A DNA stretch of 64,000 nucleotides from positions 2,976,001 to 3,040,000 of the forward strand of contig BSYQ01000003.1 in NCBI GenBank assembly GCA_030272585.1. Reading direction: 5' to 3'. The notes under the pieces were generated by a model, which saw nothing but the letters and a program-made list of their open reading frames with translations, was not told the DNA's origin and searched no databases. Every line of letters starts with the position of its first letter. Position 1 is the first letter of the stretch. This document shows positions 46,345 through 58,926 of this stretch, in pieces. Origin of the DNA: Bryopsis sp. KO-2023 (Eukaryota; Chlorophyta; Ulvophyceae; Bryopsidales; Bryopsidaceae). The position numbers and the translations under genes were made by a program.

Positions 46345-48060
46345 CCCCAAAGACGTCCAGTCTGTTCCGAGGACAGAAACACACAGCAGATCCTGTGGAA
46401 ACGGCGCGTGATCGTCAACACGAAACCAAACATAAGATCACGCTATGGTCCGAAACGAACACAGTGCAACTTGGTGGGCGGCAAGGTAGGTTTTCCGTTC
46501 GCACAGCTGCCGGAAACAGAATTCATCACGTTGCGCAAGCTGCAACGGATGTCTGAACAATGTCCAAAAGCGAGACGTCGGGAGAGTCGTTCGACGTCCA
46601 AAGCACTCACCAAACGGCTAAGATCGTGCCAAAGTAGATCCTGGATGTGAAAGACGCTGATCTGGAGGCCAGGCACTGGTTCCGCACTGGGCAGCCCTTG
46701 CTACTTTCGACTTGGTTCACGCAAAAAGGGTGTCTTCCGAAAGTGACGAACGATGCGCGCTGCGCTTTTGTATTTTTTGACCGATATGATGCGCAAATGT
46801 GCAGCCGCCTGAATGGGAAAAGACGGAAATTTGCGCCAGAGCTCGTCGCTTTTTTGGTCAGAAAACAGAATAGCAAGCGAACAACAAGCTCCTCTCCTCA
46901 GCACAAAAAACAAGAATCGAGCACAGCTTCAATCGGCTGCCAAATTCACCTCTTCCGTCCGACTAACAATTTAATGACTAAGGCATTCTGGAACTCATTC
47001 AGTCAGAGAGTGACGACCCAGACGATTTTTGCAGACGATTTCGAAATATAACCAGCCAAGTCCCACAACTGGGCAACTGGCTTGTGTTGAACCCACAAAG
47101 TTGGTGTCGTGATTGTACGACAGGGGCAAGGATAAAACTATTCACAGTGTTCGTTATACCTTTTTGAAGGTCACTGTTGTAAGAGTTTCAACGTTACAAC
47201 AGTTGCCAACACGGTGCGGCGCTCAGGTTGGCGTGCAGGAGTTTTGAGAATTCTGCACATGTTGATAGAGAACGATTATCAGCGGGCCAAGAGATTTCAT
47301 TGGTGGATGTCAACAACTAAAACGAAGAATACATGAGTCTGTCCAATAGGTACACTAAATTTAGAGCTCCAAAACGCCGGAGCGAAGTCCTCCCCCCAAA
47401 AAAAAAATTGAAAAGCACTTGTTGCGAGAAAGGGTGCTATTTTTTTTCAAGGAAATGAAAAATACAAGGGGCCTTCAACACAACCTCCACGTCATGCTAT
47501 GAAGCCACCAGCAGAAAAACCAAAAAAACAAAAAAACAATCTCTCCCGCTCACAGCCGCCACTCCAAACATCGTCCAATAATTCTAGTGACCCTTTCTCA
47601 TTATACCCAGCATATGGGATTTGACATTTTCGAAATCGAATAGGATCACAGGTAGAAAACCACAGCAAAAGGAGCTCATGATCTCATGATACTGGAAAAA
47701 CATAACACCAAGATTTTTTATTCTTTTGTGACATTGGAATTCTCGGATTGTGCTCTCCCTTTGTTCAAGGGAACATCTTCGCCAAACGGAGTCTTGTACG
47801 TTCTTTGACTGAACTGACCCAAAAAAATCTTTCAGAATTTTTTGAGGCTTTATGGCACTTTCGGAGCCACCACACATCGATCGTTGTGCGGTGGATTTTA
47901 CCGAAAATGCGTTTTGCGTGGAATACACCTCCTTGAGTGGGGCAAAAAGGGTCGTTCGGGTGGGTTCCTCAGCCACCTGTTTATTTACAGTTTTTAGACA
48001 TCGTCGTGCTTGCCTGACTTGGAGCAGTTGAATAATACAAAACTGGAATTTCTCTTACAG
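46345..48060. other. Divergent region between SNX and Ser/Glu-rich genes
   Basis: Probable 5' exon of SNX at about 46345-46402. The rest should contain the start of the plus-strand gene that continues at 48061, but no start exon could be chosen. Open frames at 46647-47051 (plus) and 47584-47976 (minus) start with GTG and lack splice or family support. Confidence 0.4.
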
Positions 48061-50312
48061 ACCCGCCTTAAGAGGGGAGCCAAGGAAGAGGGAATCGATT
48101 CTGCAACAAGAAAGGTGCTTTTGTGGAGGCTTGTTGCTTAAAAATGACGAAAAACATGGGATTCCCAGAAGTTATCGTTTGGTGAAGTTAGAATTGGAGA
48201 CATATATCGACTGTTAAAGAGTGCGGTTTTTTGTGCATCGAGACCGTAACCAGAGTGCTGGCTACGCAGGTTGTCAAGAGCCTTCCATCAAGCCTTGGGA
48301 CCATCTGGAAGCAAGAGGATAATTATTCTCTCATCCACACCCTTGTTACAATTCTCGCGAACGAATGCCTGACAGAGCCCATCGCGCCTGTTGGTTTCGA
48401 CCAGAACCGAGTCCCTGATGCGAACGTTTCAATCTTTTCCCGACGCAAGGAACAAAATGAGGAGATACAATCGCCTACTGCTGACTTTGCGATTCCCGCG
48501 GTGTACAACCCTGAAACGCAGAGTGAAGCCGCCGTCTCAGTGGCGGGAAGCGTTGCGGAGCCCATCATTGATATCGATACAGCAGTGAGCACTGAAAACA
48601 GAACAGAGAGCCTGGGTGCACTTCAGGAGCTTTTGCACGCCGTTGAAACTCCAAGCGTGGCAACTCTGGATGAAGTGGTCCGGATGCGAAGAGAATCGTC
48701 GGGACTAACGAACGCAACATCCGCTAGCTCCTTTGGCCTTGCGCAACTGCTGGAAACTGAAAAACTCCACCAGAATCAGATTCCAGACACTATCTCCAGC
48801 TTGAACCCAATCACCAGAGAGTCGGCAGAGCTTCAGAAGAAAACAGTACCGAAGAAGGGTGATATTAAGATTGTGCGCGTCGACAATTCTTCTCGTCCAA
48901 AAGTGCAGATGGAGGGAGGAGCGAACAGCGTCACGGAAGAAGCTCGTAGTGATTCTGATCGGTTTGCTCTCCGTGGCCCTGCTCAATTGCCACCAGTAGA
49001 CCATTCGATGGAGTCCTGTGGGGAAATAATCAGCGAAAGTCCATCCCCATCATCACTCTCTTCCATGCCTTCCTTTGGAATTAGTGCTCTGATGGATGGA
49101 CCAGCTACCTCAGAATCTGCACCTCGTGGTCACAGACGCTCCATACTCCATTGCGATTCGGAGATGAGCAACTTTGGGCTCGAATACCTCTTGGAAAACC
49201 ACGACAGCAGTCATCTTAGTGTGGACATGGAACAAAAGTCAGGAAGTGAAAGCCAAGACGAGGATGATCATATCCCTCGTTCTTTGTGCGCAAGCAGCAA
49301 TAAAAGCGTCAGTGAAATCACCAACGATTCGCGAAACGATGTCCCCCTTCCTCCGCACTCGGCCTCTGTTTCTGAGACACCGACACCTGGAGCTCAGAAT
49401 CTTACGAACATCACGGAAGGTGGCGCCAACGCAAGTATCGGCGTTCTGGAAAAAAACCCACACAGCACAGATTCTAAAAGGCTTTCCTCCAGAGACCAAA
49501 GAAGATCACTGGATTGGTTGCTTGATGGAGGTGAAGAAGAAAACTGGCTTACTGGCGATGATGATATACTACCTATAATGACTTCGTCGGGAGATGTGGA
49601 ACAAAGTCTTGCAACGGACGAAAGCATGGAGCGAAAATCCTTGAGAACACCTGAGTCCGATGGCACCGCCGACTGGAGCTGGGAGGATATCGACCAATTA
49701 GGGGAAGGGATGACAGGTGACTTAGAATCCAAGGACTGTGAAACAGAGGAGACCACATCCTACCCGGAAAGTGGAGAGCAGAACTCACACACGACGGTGG
49801 TTAACACAAGCCATCCCAATATTAGCGGACGCAGGGTAGGTTTCAGCGGGACGGAGGTAGAGGTAGAAGCTGCGCTAGAGCCCCCAGCTCTGAGCGTTAT
49901 CTACGAAGGAGACAAGGGCGTGGCGTCGTCGTCAAGCTCTGATATATCACTTGCAAGCTTTTCGGCCTATGACCACGATTCGTTCGATTCGATCTCGTGC
50001 GCTTCCAAGGGTTCGGTTATGAAGCCCGCCATGGTAACAGAGACTCATCCTTCCGCTGCAAGAGAAACCAACGATACCGAGCTTTCAGACATAATCGAAT
50101 CGTCGTCGTGTTCGTTGCCCTCCCTCGAAGAGCTGGCTGACTTCTCAGCATCATCTGGGTCTGAGGACTACAAGGGTGAAGTCTCCGGTGCGCTCACGCA
50201 CGAAGAGCCAGATCATGCACCACCAGCAGAGGTTTCACTCAGACAGATGTACCAGGGTAGAACCGGCTCAGGTCAGTCGGAAAGCGATGTTCATAACTTC
50301 CCCTGGCTTTGA
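48061..50312 (+). CDS. Ser/Glu-rich disordered protein with repeated short motif
   Basis: Two 3' exons are clear: 48061-48114 and 48270-50312 (AAG/GTGCTT; TACGCAG/GTT), both phase 0. No ATG lies in either before the codon near residue 150, so a first exon upstream is missing from this model. After a short helical segment (SLPSSLGTIWKQEDNYSLIH) the protein is Ser, Glu and Asp-rich with no folded domain. A motif of the form S/N-[LF]-G-x-x-x-L-[LM] recurs: SLGALQELL (about 48609), SFGLAQLLE (48729), SFGISALMD (49072), NFGLEYLLE (49168), plus the related SLDWLLDGG (49505). Spaced short motifs in a disordered chain suggest a scaffold with several docking sites. Function is unknown. Confidence 0.6.
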
Positions 50313-51786
50313 GCTTTCAAGTGAGACTTCTCAGTGCGCAACTCGCAATCGACAAGTTTGTTGACAGCTGCCTTTCCTGACAGGGGTACCACGCCTGACT
50401 CCATTGCCAAAAATCCACCGATTTATGTCGAACGCCAGTGAGGAAAGCTTGATACCAGCAGTTGTCGGTGGTTCTTCCGAATCCCCTGGGAGATTGGAGC
50501 CGTGCCAGAGTCCGGACAGAATGAGCTTGTCATAACTGTGATGTTGGGATAGACGGCGGCTGACAATTGGGATATGCGCTGATGTCCGACACAGAAAGAA
50601 CGATAGATATCTATCATTAAAAAACATGACCTTAGATGCCACGTATTCTTACAAGGTCGTTACCAGGCTCCATTGTCATCATTACCAAAGTATCCAGTTC
50701 ACCACTCCACCTTCTTCTATCAAAAGGAGCGGTACCCAATATTGTTTTCTTTTCTTTTCTTTTCAAGTGCTACAGGCAGATTTCTTCCAAACTCAACCCT
50801 TCAAACCATTCAGTCTGCCACTTAAAATGACAGTGTTAAAAATCATTGCTCCCCACACGGATCCTAGTGATCCTTTGGTTTTTTTCTTTTTTTCTTTCTT
50901 TTTTTTTTCTCCCAACAAAATGCTACTTCCTATCTCATCACAACAGTTACTTGTTCTCTTTTTTTTTGATTTTTTGTTTTTTTTGTTTTTCTTTTTTTCT
51001 CCACCAAATACTTGCTTCACCTATCCAACCGGTACAAAGGCAGTGAAGTGAAAAAAGGTGCTGCTATAGTTTTCCATCCCAAAAGCTAAAGAGATATTGC
51101 TTCCCTCAAATTCTCACAAACAAACACAATGGCACATACATACATGCATTTTTGCATGTCTATTGTTCATTCAGGATACCCACCACAAGTAGAGACGTCC
51201 ATGCCCACGTCTGCATTATCTAGCTTGCAACTCGATAACTCCATACCGCGACTTCTATAAAAACATAACACTTGCCCATTCCATGCCCTTCACGCCAATC
51301 ACAATGTCGTGAGTTATGGCTCGGTTCCCCACCAAAAAACCCATTTTCTTTTTTTTTTCACAACGATTTCCTCCCTCCCTTCCCCCCCCCTTTCCCCCCG
51401 CCCCCCTCCCCGTCTGTAAACCCATTCCACTTCAACATTTGCCCTTAAACCTGATGATGCGCCGCCCGAAACCCTAATCCTAGAGTAGAATTCCGGACCG
51501 CACATCCTCCAAAGACCCAGATACTCCTGGTCCAAAACTTCTTAATGAATTATACCCAACACAACGTTCCCCCCAAAACAACGTAATCAGCCCCACACAC
51601 ACCCGAAACGAAAAGAAAAAAAAGGTAAAGATAGAATAAATGGCATCCAGTTCCCAAAACCCAACTATTTGTGGCGATTGCTTCAACCATTTTTTTTTTT
51701 TTTTTTGTAACACCCCTCCCTTTTCCCCCTCCTCCCTCCTCCCTCCCTTCACACAAAAAAATCCCGCCATAATATTTGGAGCCTGA
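50313..51786. other. Low-complexity gap
   Basis: T-rich tracts at 50870-51010 and C/T-rich sequence at 51340-51420 (purine-rich for the minus-strand gene ending at 51787). No gene is supported. Confidence 0.5.
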
Positions 51787-54697
51787 TTAGACTCCACGTC
51801 TCCGGCGGTGAGAATATTCAGGTACAGTGTCTGTAAAAAAACAACAACAAAAAACAGCATGGTTAGTCAGGGAAAACAGAATATACCGTAGATAGGGTAA
51901 TTTTTGCGTTGGACTAATTTTTGCGAGCAGGAAAAATCGCAAAAATTAGTGTCGCAAAAATAAAACACGCGAAAGTTCATGCGCGCAAAAATTACCCAAT
52001 CTACGGTACATTCATTCATTCAAATGAGTATTTTTTACACTCGGGTTACAATCCTGGGAAAGAACCGAAACAATAATCCCGAACAAAGAAAAGGAGATTC
52101 AGCTTTAACGGGCAAAAAAAAAGGGGGTTAAAAAACATCCAAAACTTACCCTTACATTCCACCTGACCCGTCTTTTTATTGACACACAAGACCTCCTTGG
52201 GTTTTCTTAATGCAGTTTGACTGGCAGTGGACCTTCCACACGGTCTCCCTCCCCTTGGTTGCTGTTGGCGGGGTGGAAGCAGTTTCGGGTTTGGAATTGC
52301 AGAAGGCTGTCTTCCTGTGGCCCCGATTCTCGGTGGCGTTGGCTCCAGATGAAAACGTGTCTGCCATCCGCAACCCCTCACACCAGAACTTATGGTTTGC
52401 CCGGTGCAACCAGGGAATCGACCGTAAACCTGCTCAGAAAAAAGAGGGAGGAAAAAAAAAAGGAAAAGTTGTGGATTCTTGTTTTTTTTTGTTTTTTTTT
52501 CTGCAAAGCGTTTTGTACCTTTGGGGGTTTGAATAGGAAATGGGAGGTCGGCCGAGCAAGCCGAAACTGACCTTTGTGAGCTCATCTCGGTAGGTTAAAA
52601 TTTGCTTCTCCTTGCTCTTTACATACACCTTCAGCTGTGTCACTTGCTTCGTGAGCTCCTCGTTTCGTTTGTTTATCTACAGGAAAAAAAAAAGAAAGCA
52701 TGTCCAGACCAGACCAAATCAAATTTTTAAAAGTCAGAGCAGGCAGAAAGAACCAAAGCACCACTCCAAAGAAACGTTAGAAAAAAAAATATATGTATAT
52801 TTATATACATATATGGGCTAAATCACATCGTTGTGGACGGCCTTCGTTGGGCAAGTTTGCCTAATGCAAATTAAACATTCATTCATATACATATAGAGTG
52901 TCGACACCCACCACATCCATTGCACCGTCCGTTCCACCCCCTGCCATTTTCGACTCCAGTGCTTCGATTTTCGATTCCAATGAGGCAATTTTGGCCCTCT
53001 GGTTGCAGTCTGCATCTTCCATCCTGCGTATTTTTAAATTCAAAGCAATATTTTCTGAGCTGAGTTTTTCTATCCAGGCATTCGACACTCCCTCCTCCTT
53101 GTGGACTGCGCTGTCCAGCGACGACCCAGACACTGTGTCCATGTCATATCCACATCCTTCGCATTCCGACAGACCACTGGATGGCTCTTCCTTGGTCAAC
53201 CGGCTGTGCCTTGGGCTCACACCCTTCGACTCCTGCAGTACATAGCAGCTCAAAAAAGAACAAAAAAAACAACGATGTTCGATAGCTTGTTGCTCATTTT
53301 AATGATTTTTTCCAGCAGATTCTCCTAACATTGTACTTTGAGAGCCTGTCTGTGTTGAAACCGATCTTATTAATGCAAGATTGAAGCGGATGTAAATGCC
53401 ACAACGTAAATACCCGACCAAAAAAGCTTCGGTTCTGGCAGAATCAATTTTTTTGCGAAGTTTTTTTCTGCCGGGAGACTAGTTTCTTTACTTTTGGATT
53501 CATTCTGTCACAATTGCTAGACGGTTTTTCAGCTCAAAGAATGATGATCACATGACAGCATGCCCCTACCGTGTTGGCAGTCACTCTCGAAGGCAGTGCG
53601 AAAGCCTCCTTTCTCAGCTGGCTATTTCTCACGGCGTTCAAGTCCCCAAAGCGACCTTGTAGCATTCCAAAAGGCCCTTTCCAGATCGGGACATGATCCT
53701 ATAAAAATAGAAGCAAAAATTCACTTCTTCAATCAAGTGTGTACAAAGCAACAAGCGATGACCACAATCGCAAACTCTCTCTCTCCTTCCATTCACTGCT
53801 TGACTCAACACAAAAACACATGCAAAACTTTCCAGTGATCTCGATCGAGTTCGGGTGGAATTTTCACCTCATCTTCTTCGCCCAACAGTTTGTCAGCCAG
53901 CATATCCTTCAGACTCGTCTGGGATTCTCTGTTTGCTGAAATCTGATTTGAGCTGCTGGATGACTTTTGGTGTTCAACCAAATGTTGACCATCACTCAAA
54001 AGATCCTGTCATGGTTGCACAAAAAGCTTTTTCAGTAGAGCAGATCAAACACCTTTTGTGAGTCCCCACAAATGCTGATCATTGGCAAATTTTCATGAGA
54101 AATTTCCAAGATTTATGTGTTATGGTAGTCTACATCCCCCATTCTATTAATTGCCACACCTGAGGCCTGAATCAAATACAGCATCCCCACATCACAGTAC
54201 TCCACCCCCGCAGTGGGTATATCGACACCTATGCGTTGATATTATTCTCGTTCTAGTATCTGAAGGCAAGATCTGTCGTTGGTTTTCATTTGGGCACTAA
54301 TGAGGAAAAACTCTGACCTTCCACTTTTCTGCAGTATTGTCTTGCTCTACCACTGCTCCTGCTGTGTTTGGTTGGGCATGTCGTGCGTCCCAAAGGAGAG
54401 CTACCTCCGCTCGCCCGATCTCTCGTGCAGTCTGCATGAAAACAAATCATTGCAGTTTTCGACTCAGCGATCCTGAAGATTCCAACTGAAGATGGAGAAA
54501 CTGGTTTTTGGGACCGAGAAAGCTGGTTTAGGAAAACAGATCGCTTGGCTGCTCGTTTTGTCTACCTGAGGCATTGTCCACAGTGCTGACGAAAGACGCC
54601 CGTTGGTGTGCGGCTGGGACAGACCAAAATTGCTTCCACTATCATCGGAAGTGTCCCAATTGCAGGGAACATGTTGAAGGTGCCCCAATTCAAATTT
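51787..54697 (-). CDS. Coiled-coil protein, multi-exon, unknown function
   Basis: Eight exons link with consistent phases: 54697-54566, 54431-54405, 54005-53829, 53698-53570, 53232-52912, 52676-52572, 52429-52150 and 51830-51787, about 404 residues, 5' end missing. The central part is a coiled coil (SENIALNLKIRRMEDADCNQ, IASLESKIEALESK, KRNEELTKQVTQLKVYVKSK). It is followed by a Pro/Arg-rich region (RQQQPRGGRPCGRS) and a basic tail. Nothing in it matches a family I can name. A possible first exon lies around 54914-55118, where three frames compete. A MITE and a dispersed repeat occupy two of its introns. The ninth-codon exon TAREIGRAE is short and could be wrong. Confidence 0.6.
51886..52006. 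mobile_element. 121-bp MITE with nested inverted repeats
   Basis: Terminal inverted repeats of 23 bp (CCGTAGATAGGGTAATTTTT and its complement) match at 22 of 23 positions and the element is flanked by TA on each side, as in Tc1/mariner target duplication. Inside is a second palindrome, CTAATTTTTGCGA...TCGCAAAAATTAG. Too short to code for a transposase, so it is non-autonomous. It lies in an intron of the minus-strand coiled-coil gene. Confidence 0.8.
52816..52885. repeat. Dispersed 70-bp repeat, copy 2
   Basis: Second copy of the repeat at 44805-44876, in the same orientation, inside the intron 52677-52911. Ends in ATTAAACATTCATTCA. It could be the end of a non-LTR element; no coding part is present. 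Confidence 0.85.
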
Positions 54698-56040
54698 CTG
54701 CAAGGAACAGGGTACACTCAGAGATAGAGAGAAAGGTTTTCTGCAAGATGCTTTTTAAGGGTATCTGTAAGCAATTTATGTATTTCCATGAGTGTGTGCC
54801 AGTGTTTCTACTTATGGTCCACGAGTCTGGCATTCCAAGAGGTTTTGCCAACTCACAGCAATAAAAAGAAGTGTGTCGCCTCCGGGAAACCTTGTTTACG
54901 AGTTGAAGCAGCAACGGCCGTTTCAGTCATGAATAACATCTTTCCGGGGCTTTCGTGTCCCCTCTTCCGAAGGTAGGGAAATATGTTGCTGGTAAAGCAG
55001 GGAACCGTTTGGAGAATGTAAAGGTTTTCTTCGTATCGGTGCCCATCGACTCGACGATCTGGTCTTTCGAAAAAAAAACGTAATAGGCGCAAAACTGTCC
55101 CATCCCACTTCTGAACATAGAGAGAGGCCGCTGTTACGCAAGCCTTCGTATGTGGGTATCCGTATATGTGGCGAAGTGAAAACTGTAGTTTCCATGGAGA
55201 AAAAGATCACAGATCACCACAGTTGCATTGATATATCGAAGAGGGCACGAAAGTCGAGCACAAGCCCGACTGAAATTAAAAGCTTGGTGACGGCAAGGGT
55301 GTCGAGGTAAGTGCCCTCCCGCATAGTAGAGACGCTACCGCATTCATATCTTCCGGAAGTTGACGAAGACATGTGTTGCTTTGTCAAAACAGGTTTCTAC
55401 CGTGAAACCTAACCGCTCGACTTACGGTGTCAACGGTTGCCATGACCCTGACCCAAACTCCTGCAACTCCACCAGCCCCTCAACCCCTCGTAATTAGCAA
55501 GAGTCGATTGACACCCCAATTTTATTAGGCCGCTTGCCAGAAACTGCCCGCGTTTGCATGGGACAACCTCTAACAAAGAGGATTTCCGAACAACGATGGA
55601 GAATCGATCTTGGGGAAAGTGGGCAGTACAGATTTCGGCCGTGATTGGCGTTATCGTGCCCATTTGGCTCCAGTGTGTTGTTTGGTTGGTTTTTCAAGCG
55701 CCACACTGACCACGAGCGCTTGTTGAGCCGTTTGCCCAGGTGAGGATGCAACCACCGCTTCTACTCACAAGACACGTCGAGAAAGAATATGGAGCCGTGA
55801 GGGAGTTCGGTTTCGCGGGCACACCATTTCGTGCCACGTGGCAGGAAAGGAGTGGGTTGTGGACGTTTTGGAAGATAGACTGCACTTTGAGGATTCTCGA
55901 ATGTGACGAACTCAGCACCAACCCGGTGGATTACAAAATCTGTTCACCATACTATTATTTGAGCACACTGGCGGTAGCCCAGTCTCTAAAAGAACGAAGC
56001 GTCAGTTGCACCAACGCAAAATATTCCTCCTCAACCCAGC
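54698..56040. other. Gap upstream of coiled-coil gene
   Basis: Possible 5' exon of the coiled-coil gene (54914-55118) and a small plus-strand open frame at 55596-55709, listed separately. The plus-strand frame 55740-56126 overlaps the next gene and has no support. Confidence 0.35.
55596..55709 (+). CDS. Possible 37-residue membrane micropeptide
   Basis: ATG frame MENRSWGKWAVQISAVIGVI continuing VPIWLQCVVWLVFQAPH and TGA. It has one hydrophobic helix of about 22 residues after a short polar start, like small subunits of ER or mitochondrial complexes. There is no conservation or expression evidence, so it may be chance. Confidence 0.3.
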   Translation: MENRSWGKWAVQISAVIGVIVPIWLQCVVWLVFQAPH

Positions 56041-58306
56041 CTAACCCTCTGAATCGCTGTCTGTTGGGGCTAAGTTCAGCAAGTCGACAACTTTTGGGTC
56101 GAGGTCTTGAACGCTTTGCTGAATGAAGCCTCTCAGTTCAGGGTCGAGAAACTCTTGAGAAGCGGACAATACCGTTCCATCCAAAGTACCAGCGGCGGCC
56201 TCGAGCACGTCTCTGAACTGCAGTGCAGAAAAGCACACATGTCATGCAACTATTTCTTTCCCCTTGTTTTGTGTGTACCCCTTCTCAAGGTCGAAGCAAA
56301 TCTTATGCGTTTATGAATCTCTACCTGATTGCCAGCTCTTTCTGAGGCCGCTAATGGGGCGTCAAGCAGACCATCGAGCCTCCCTGACGGCCTCAAGTCT
56401 TCAAGACTTCCTCCAGTGACTTGATCCAGGAGGTCACTTGTTCTGGAGGCGATTTCATCGGTCACCACATTTTGACTGTTTTGGAGAAAGCCCAATCCAT
56501 CGGAGATCGATCGTCGAATATCATCGAACTGCACACCATTTCACTTCGGGAGCTTACTCGCACATATTTCTCGAGCAAAAGTCGTGCAAGGGTCGATCAT
56601 TCAAGCGAACGATGAAGCAAGTGAGTTCAATAGACGCGATTCGTACCTGTCCGTTGGTCCTTTCTCCCAATCCCCTCCATTGATTCAAAACTACCGAATC
56701 GGAAGCACCATCGCCAACCGTATCGATCATGTTTTGAATCGCACCGTTGATAGCTTGGTTTGGTGCATTGACCCAATCGTTCAACAGGCGTTCTGCCTCG
56801 AGCGTTCTGGAGTCAATATCGCTGCGAGTATCTTGCCTGAAGCGATCCACCCAACTGATTCCATCGTCGGTGACGCCGACTACGGCAGATCTTTCTGCCC
56901 TTCTCAGCAGGTCAAAGATGTTAAGGGCATTGCTTTGGCGGAAGTCGTTTGCATTAGTGTTGAATCTCTGCAGCGTCTCACGAACATTGCGGAAAGAACC
57001 CTCGAAGAAACCAGCAGGTGCTTCGCCTTCCACAGCACTCGCTCTAAAAATGGATCGCGGGAGAGACAGAAGGCTACTGATGGCTTCAATAGACTGCAGG
57101 AATGCTCCAGCTACTGGATCAATGAGTTGAGCCGCCCCCTGCGATTGGAAAAATGTTAGGAAGGGCCGCACTAGCAAATAGTCTACAGTACTCCTGACAC
57201 TTAAAAACTTGCACTTACAAGAGGCTTCAGAATTCTCTTGTAGCCGTTCAGTCTCCTCACAAAGAGCTCCAGAACGGATTTGCGTGCGTTCAAGCTGGAA
57301 TCCACGTACAAACCGAAAAGCATGGTCCTGAAGATTGTATTCTTCAGGTTGGCCGTCTCTGGGTTAGCGTCTGTGGAAGTGCAATATCAGAATTATCGCC
57401 TGAGAATGTAATTATGGCAGTCGGGAATCACGTTTCGTCACAAGAACAGGGCTTCTCCCTCACCAAGCAGAGCCAAACCAAGATCAAGTCCTCCCCTTGT
57501 ACTCGTTTGGACCATCCCGATCGCTCCATCGACCGCATTACCCGCCCTAGCTGCTCCTTCAGTTCCCACGCCAACAGCTTGGCCTAAAACACTTGGTCCT
57601 TGAGCTCCCACGCCAAGAGCGCCTTGCAACAACCCCAGCTTCGATGTCAGCCCTCCTTTTACACCCTTTTTCTTCAGCGGCTTCTTCTTTTTGAGCGGCC
57701 CTTTCGCGAACACTCCTTTTTTCTTGGCACCAGCATCAAAAGCAAACGGACTGGCTCCCAGGAGACCTCCAAATATCCCATCGACTTGGTTGTCTATAAC
57801 AGTGGAAAGAACACTGCCTTCTGAGACAGTAGACTGTCCCAGTACCCCTGCCCCACCGAACCTTCCACCTGCCAATGGCGCCGCCAGTAGCAATCCCTTT
57901 CCACCAAATTTACCCTTTAGCTTGTCGCCACCAATAAGCTTCCCTGTTAAAACCGTGAATCAAGCACACTCATTCGAGGCCGAAGCCATTCACTAGCAAC
58001 TCCCGACACATCAAGCTGCTTTTCAACATCAGACTTGCCTTTCTTCAGTCCGCCGCGAGCCAGCAACTGGAACACGCGCAGAAAAAAGTTTGTTAAAAAT
58101 CTAGGAAGAAAAGCGTGGCGTTTCGAGTACTGCCACTGGCCCACAACATTAGCGAAGAAACAAGTCTGCTGAACGGGTTTGCAAAGACGTTGTTGGACCA
58201 CAGTTCTACTCACTCCAGCCGCCGGCTCTGCAATCAGCAATATTGCGCAAAGCCAAGCTCCTAATACAGCACGCGTGCCGAATGAATGGACGGGACGCCC
58301 AGCCAT
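56041..58306 (-). CDS. Secreted Gly/Lys-rich protein of unknown function
   Basis: Seven exons join in phase: 58306-58214, 58066-57970, 57943-57464, 57370-57219, 57138-56647, 56528-56325 and 56217-56041, for 564 residues. Residues 1-31 are a signal peptide (GAWLCAILLIAEPAAG). The first third is rich in Gly with Lys blocks (KGPLKKKKPLKKKGVKGG; FGGLLGASPFAFDAGAKKKG), then mostly alpha-helical segments without Cys (VRETLQRFNTNANDFRQSN, ISDGLGFLQNSQNVVTDEI). It ends in an acidic DSDSEG. No known domain is seen. Extracellular matrix or cell-covering material is a reasonable idea but unproven. Confidence 0.65.
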
Positions 58307-58926
58307 CTTGCTCGAGCGCGCTTCCAAGTTCCACAGATGCCCCCTGAGCTCAGATGGATCAGGGATGGTCTCCAGCCGAGCTTTTTTGTTTGCGCGATGC
58401 GGTTACGATACAAGCCAAGAGCTTCGAGTGAGAGTCGCGCAGCCACAGCGGAGGCAGTGTTTTTTCGTCATTGGGAAAGGTCGAAAACTGAGAAATCGAA
58501 CCCAAGTTGGTATTGGACAAGACGAAACCGTGCTTGAATCGCTCTCCCGATGCTAAAATTCCAACAGAATCACATCCCACTCATGCAACAGCGTTCTTCG
58601 AAGCCCAGCAAGCACGTCTGGTCTGGAAGAAGTGGGCTTCAAATCGCGTGTTGTGTAGAATCATAGCTCGTTGGCTGAATTGACTTGTGCCGCACTGTGT
58701 GTTGAGGACGCATTTCCAACGAACTTGTGTTTTCGAACGATGCACCCATTTGTCGCCAAAAGACGTCATTGACGTCATTGCGGTGTCGACAACTCTTGAT
58801 CCCCCTTTCAACCCATAATCAAATCGTTTGTTTCCCAAAGCGCATCTTTTTCCAAAGAAGGGTTTGGACACAACGAAAACTCTTCGACCAGTCACGGGTT
58901 TCTGGACGGTCGGTTTGAGCAACAGG
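58307..58926. other. Divergent promoter region
   Basis: Separates the minus-strand secreted-protein gene from the plus-strand SWIB gene, which start within 620 bases of each other. No additional gene is supported. Confidence 0.5.

Noticed and set aside
46647-47051. 134-codon plus-strand frame
   Set aside because: GTG start, no splice sites that f it the next gene, no similarity recognised.
47584-47976. 130-codon minus-strand frame with protein-like start
   Set aside because: The first codon is GTG and the second half looks random; kept out for lack of support.
51760-51830. A frame with GDVESN before an Ala-Pro, resembling a 2A-type ribosome-skipping motif
   Set aside because: The required NPGP end is missing, and the exon is read in another frame (phase 1) that ends after a short basic tail.
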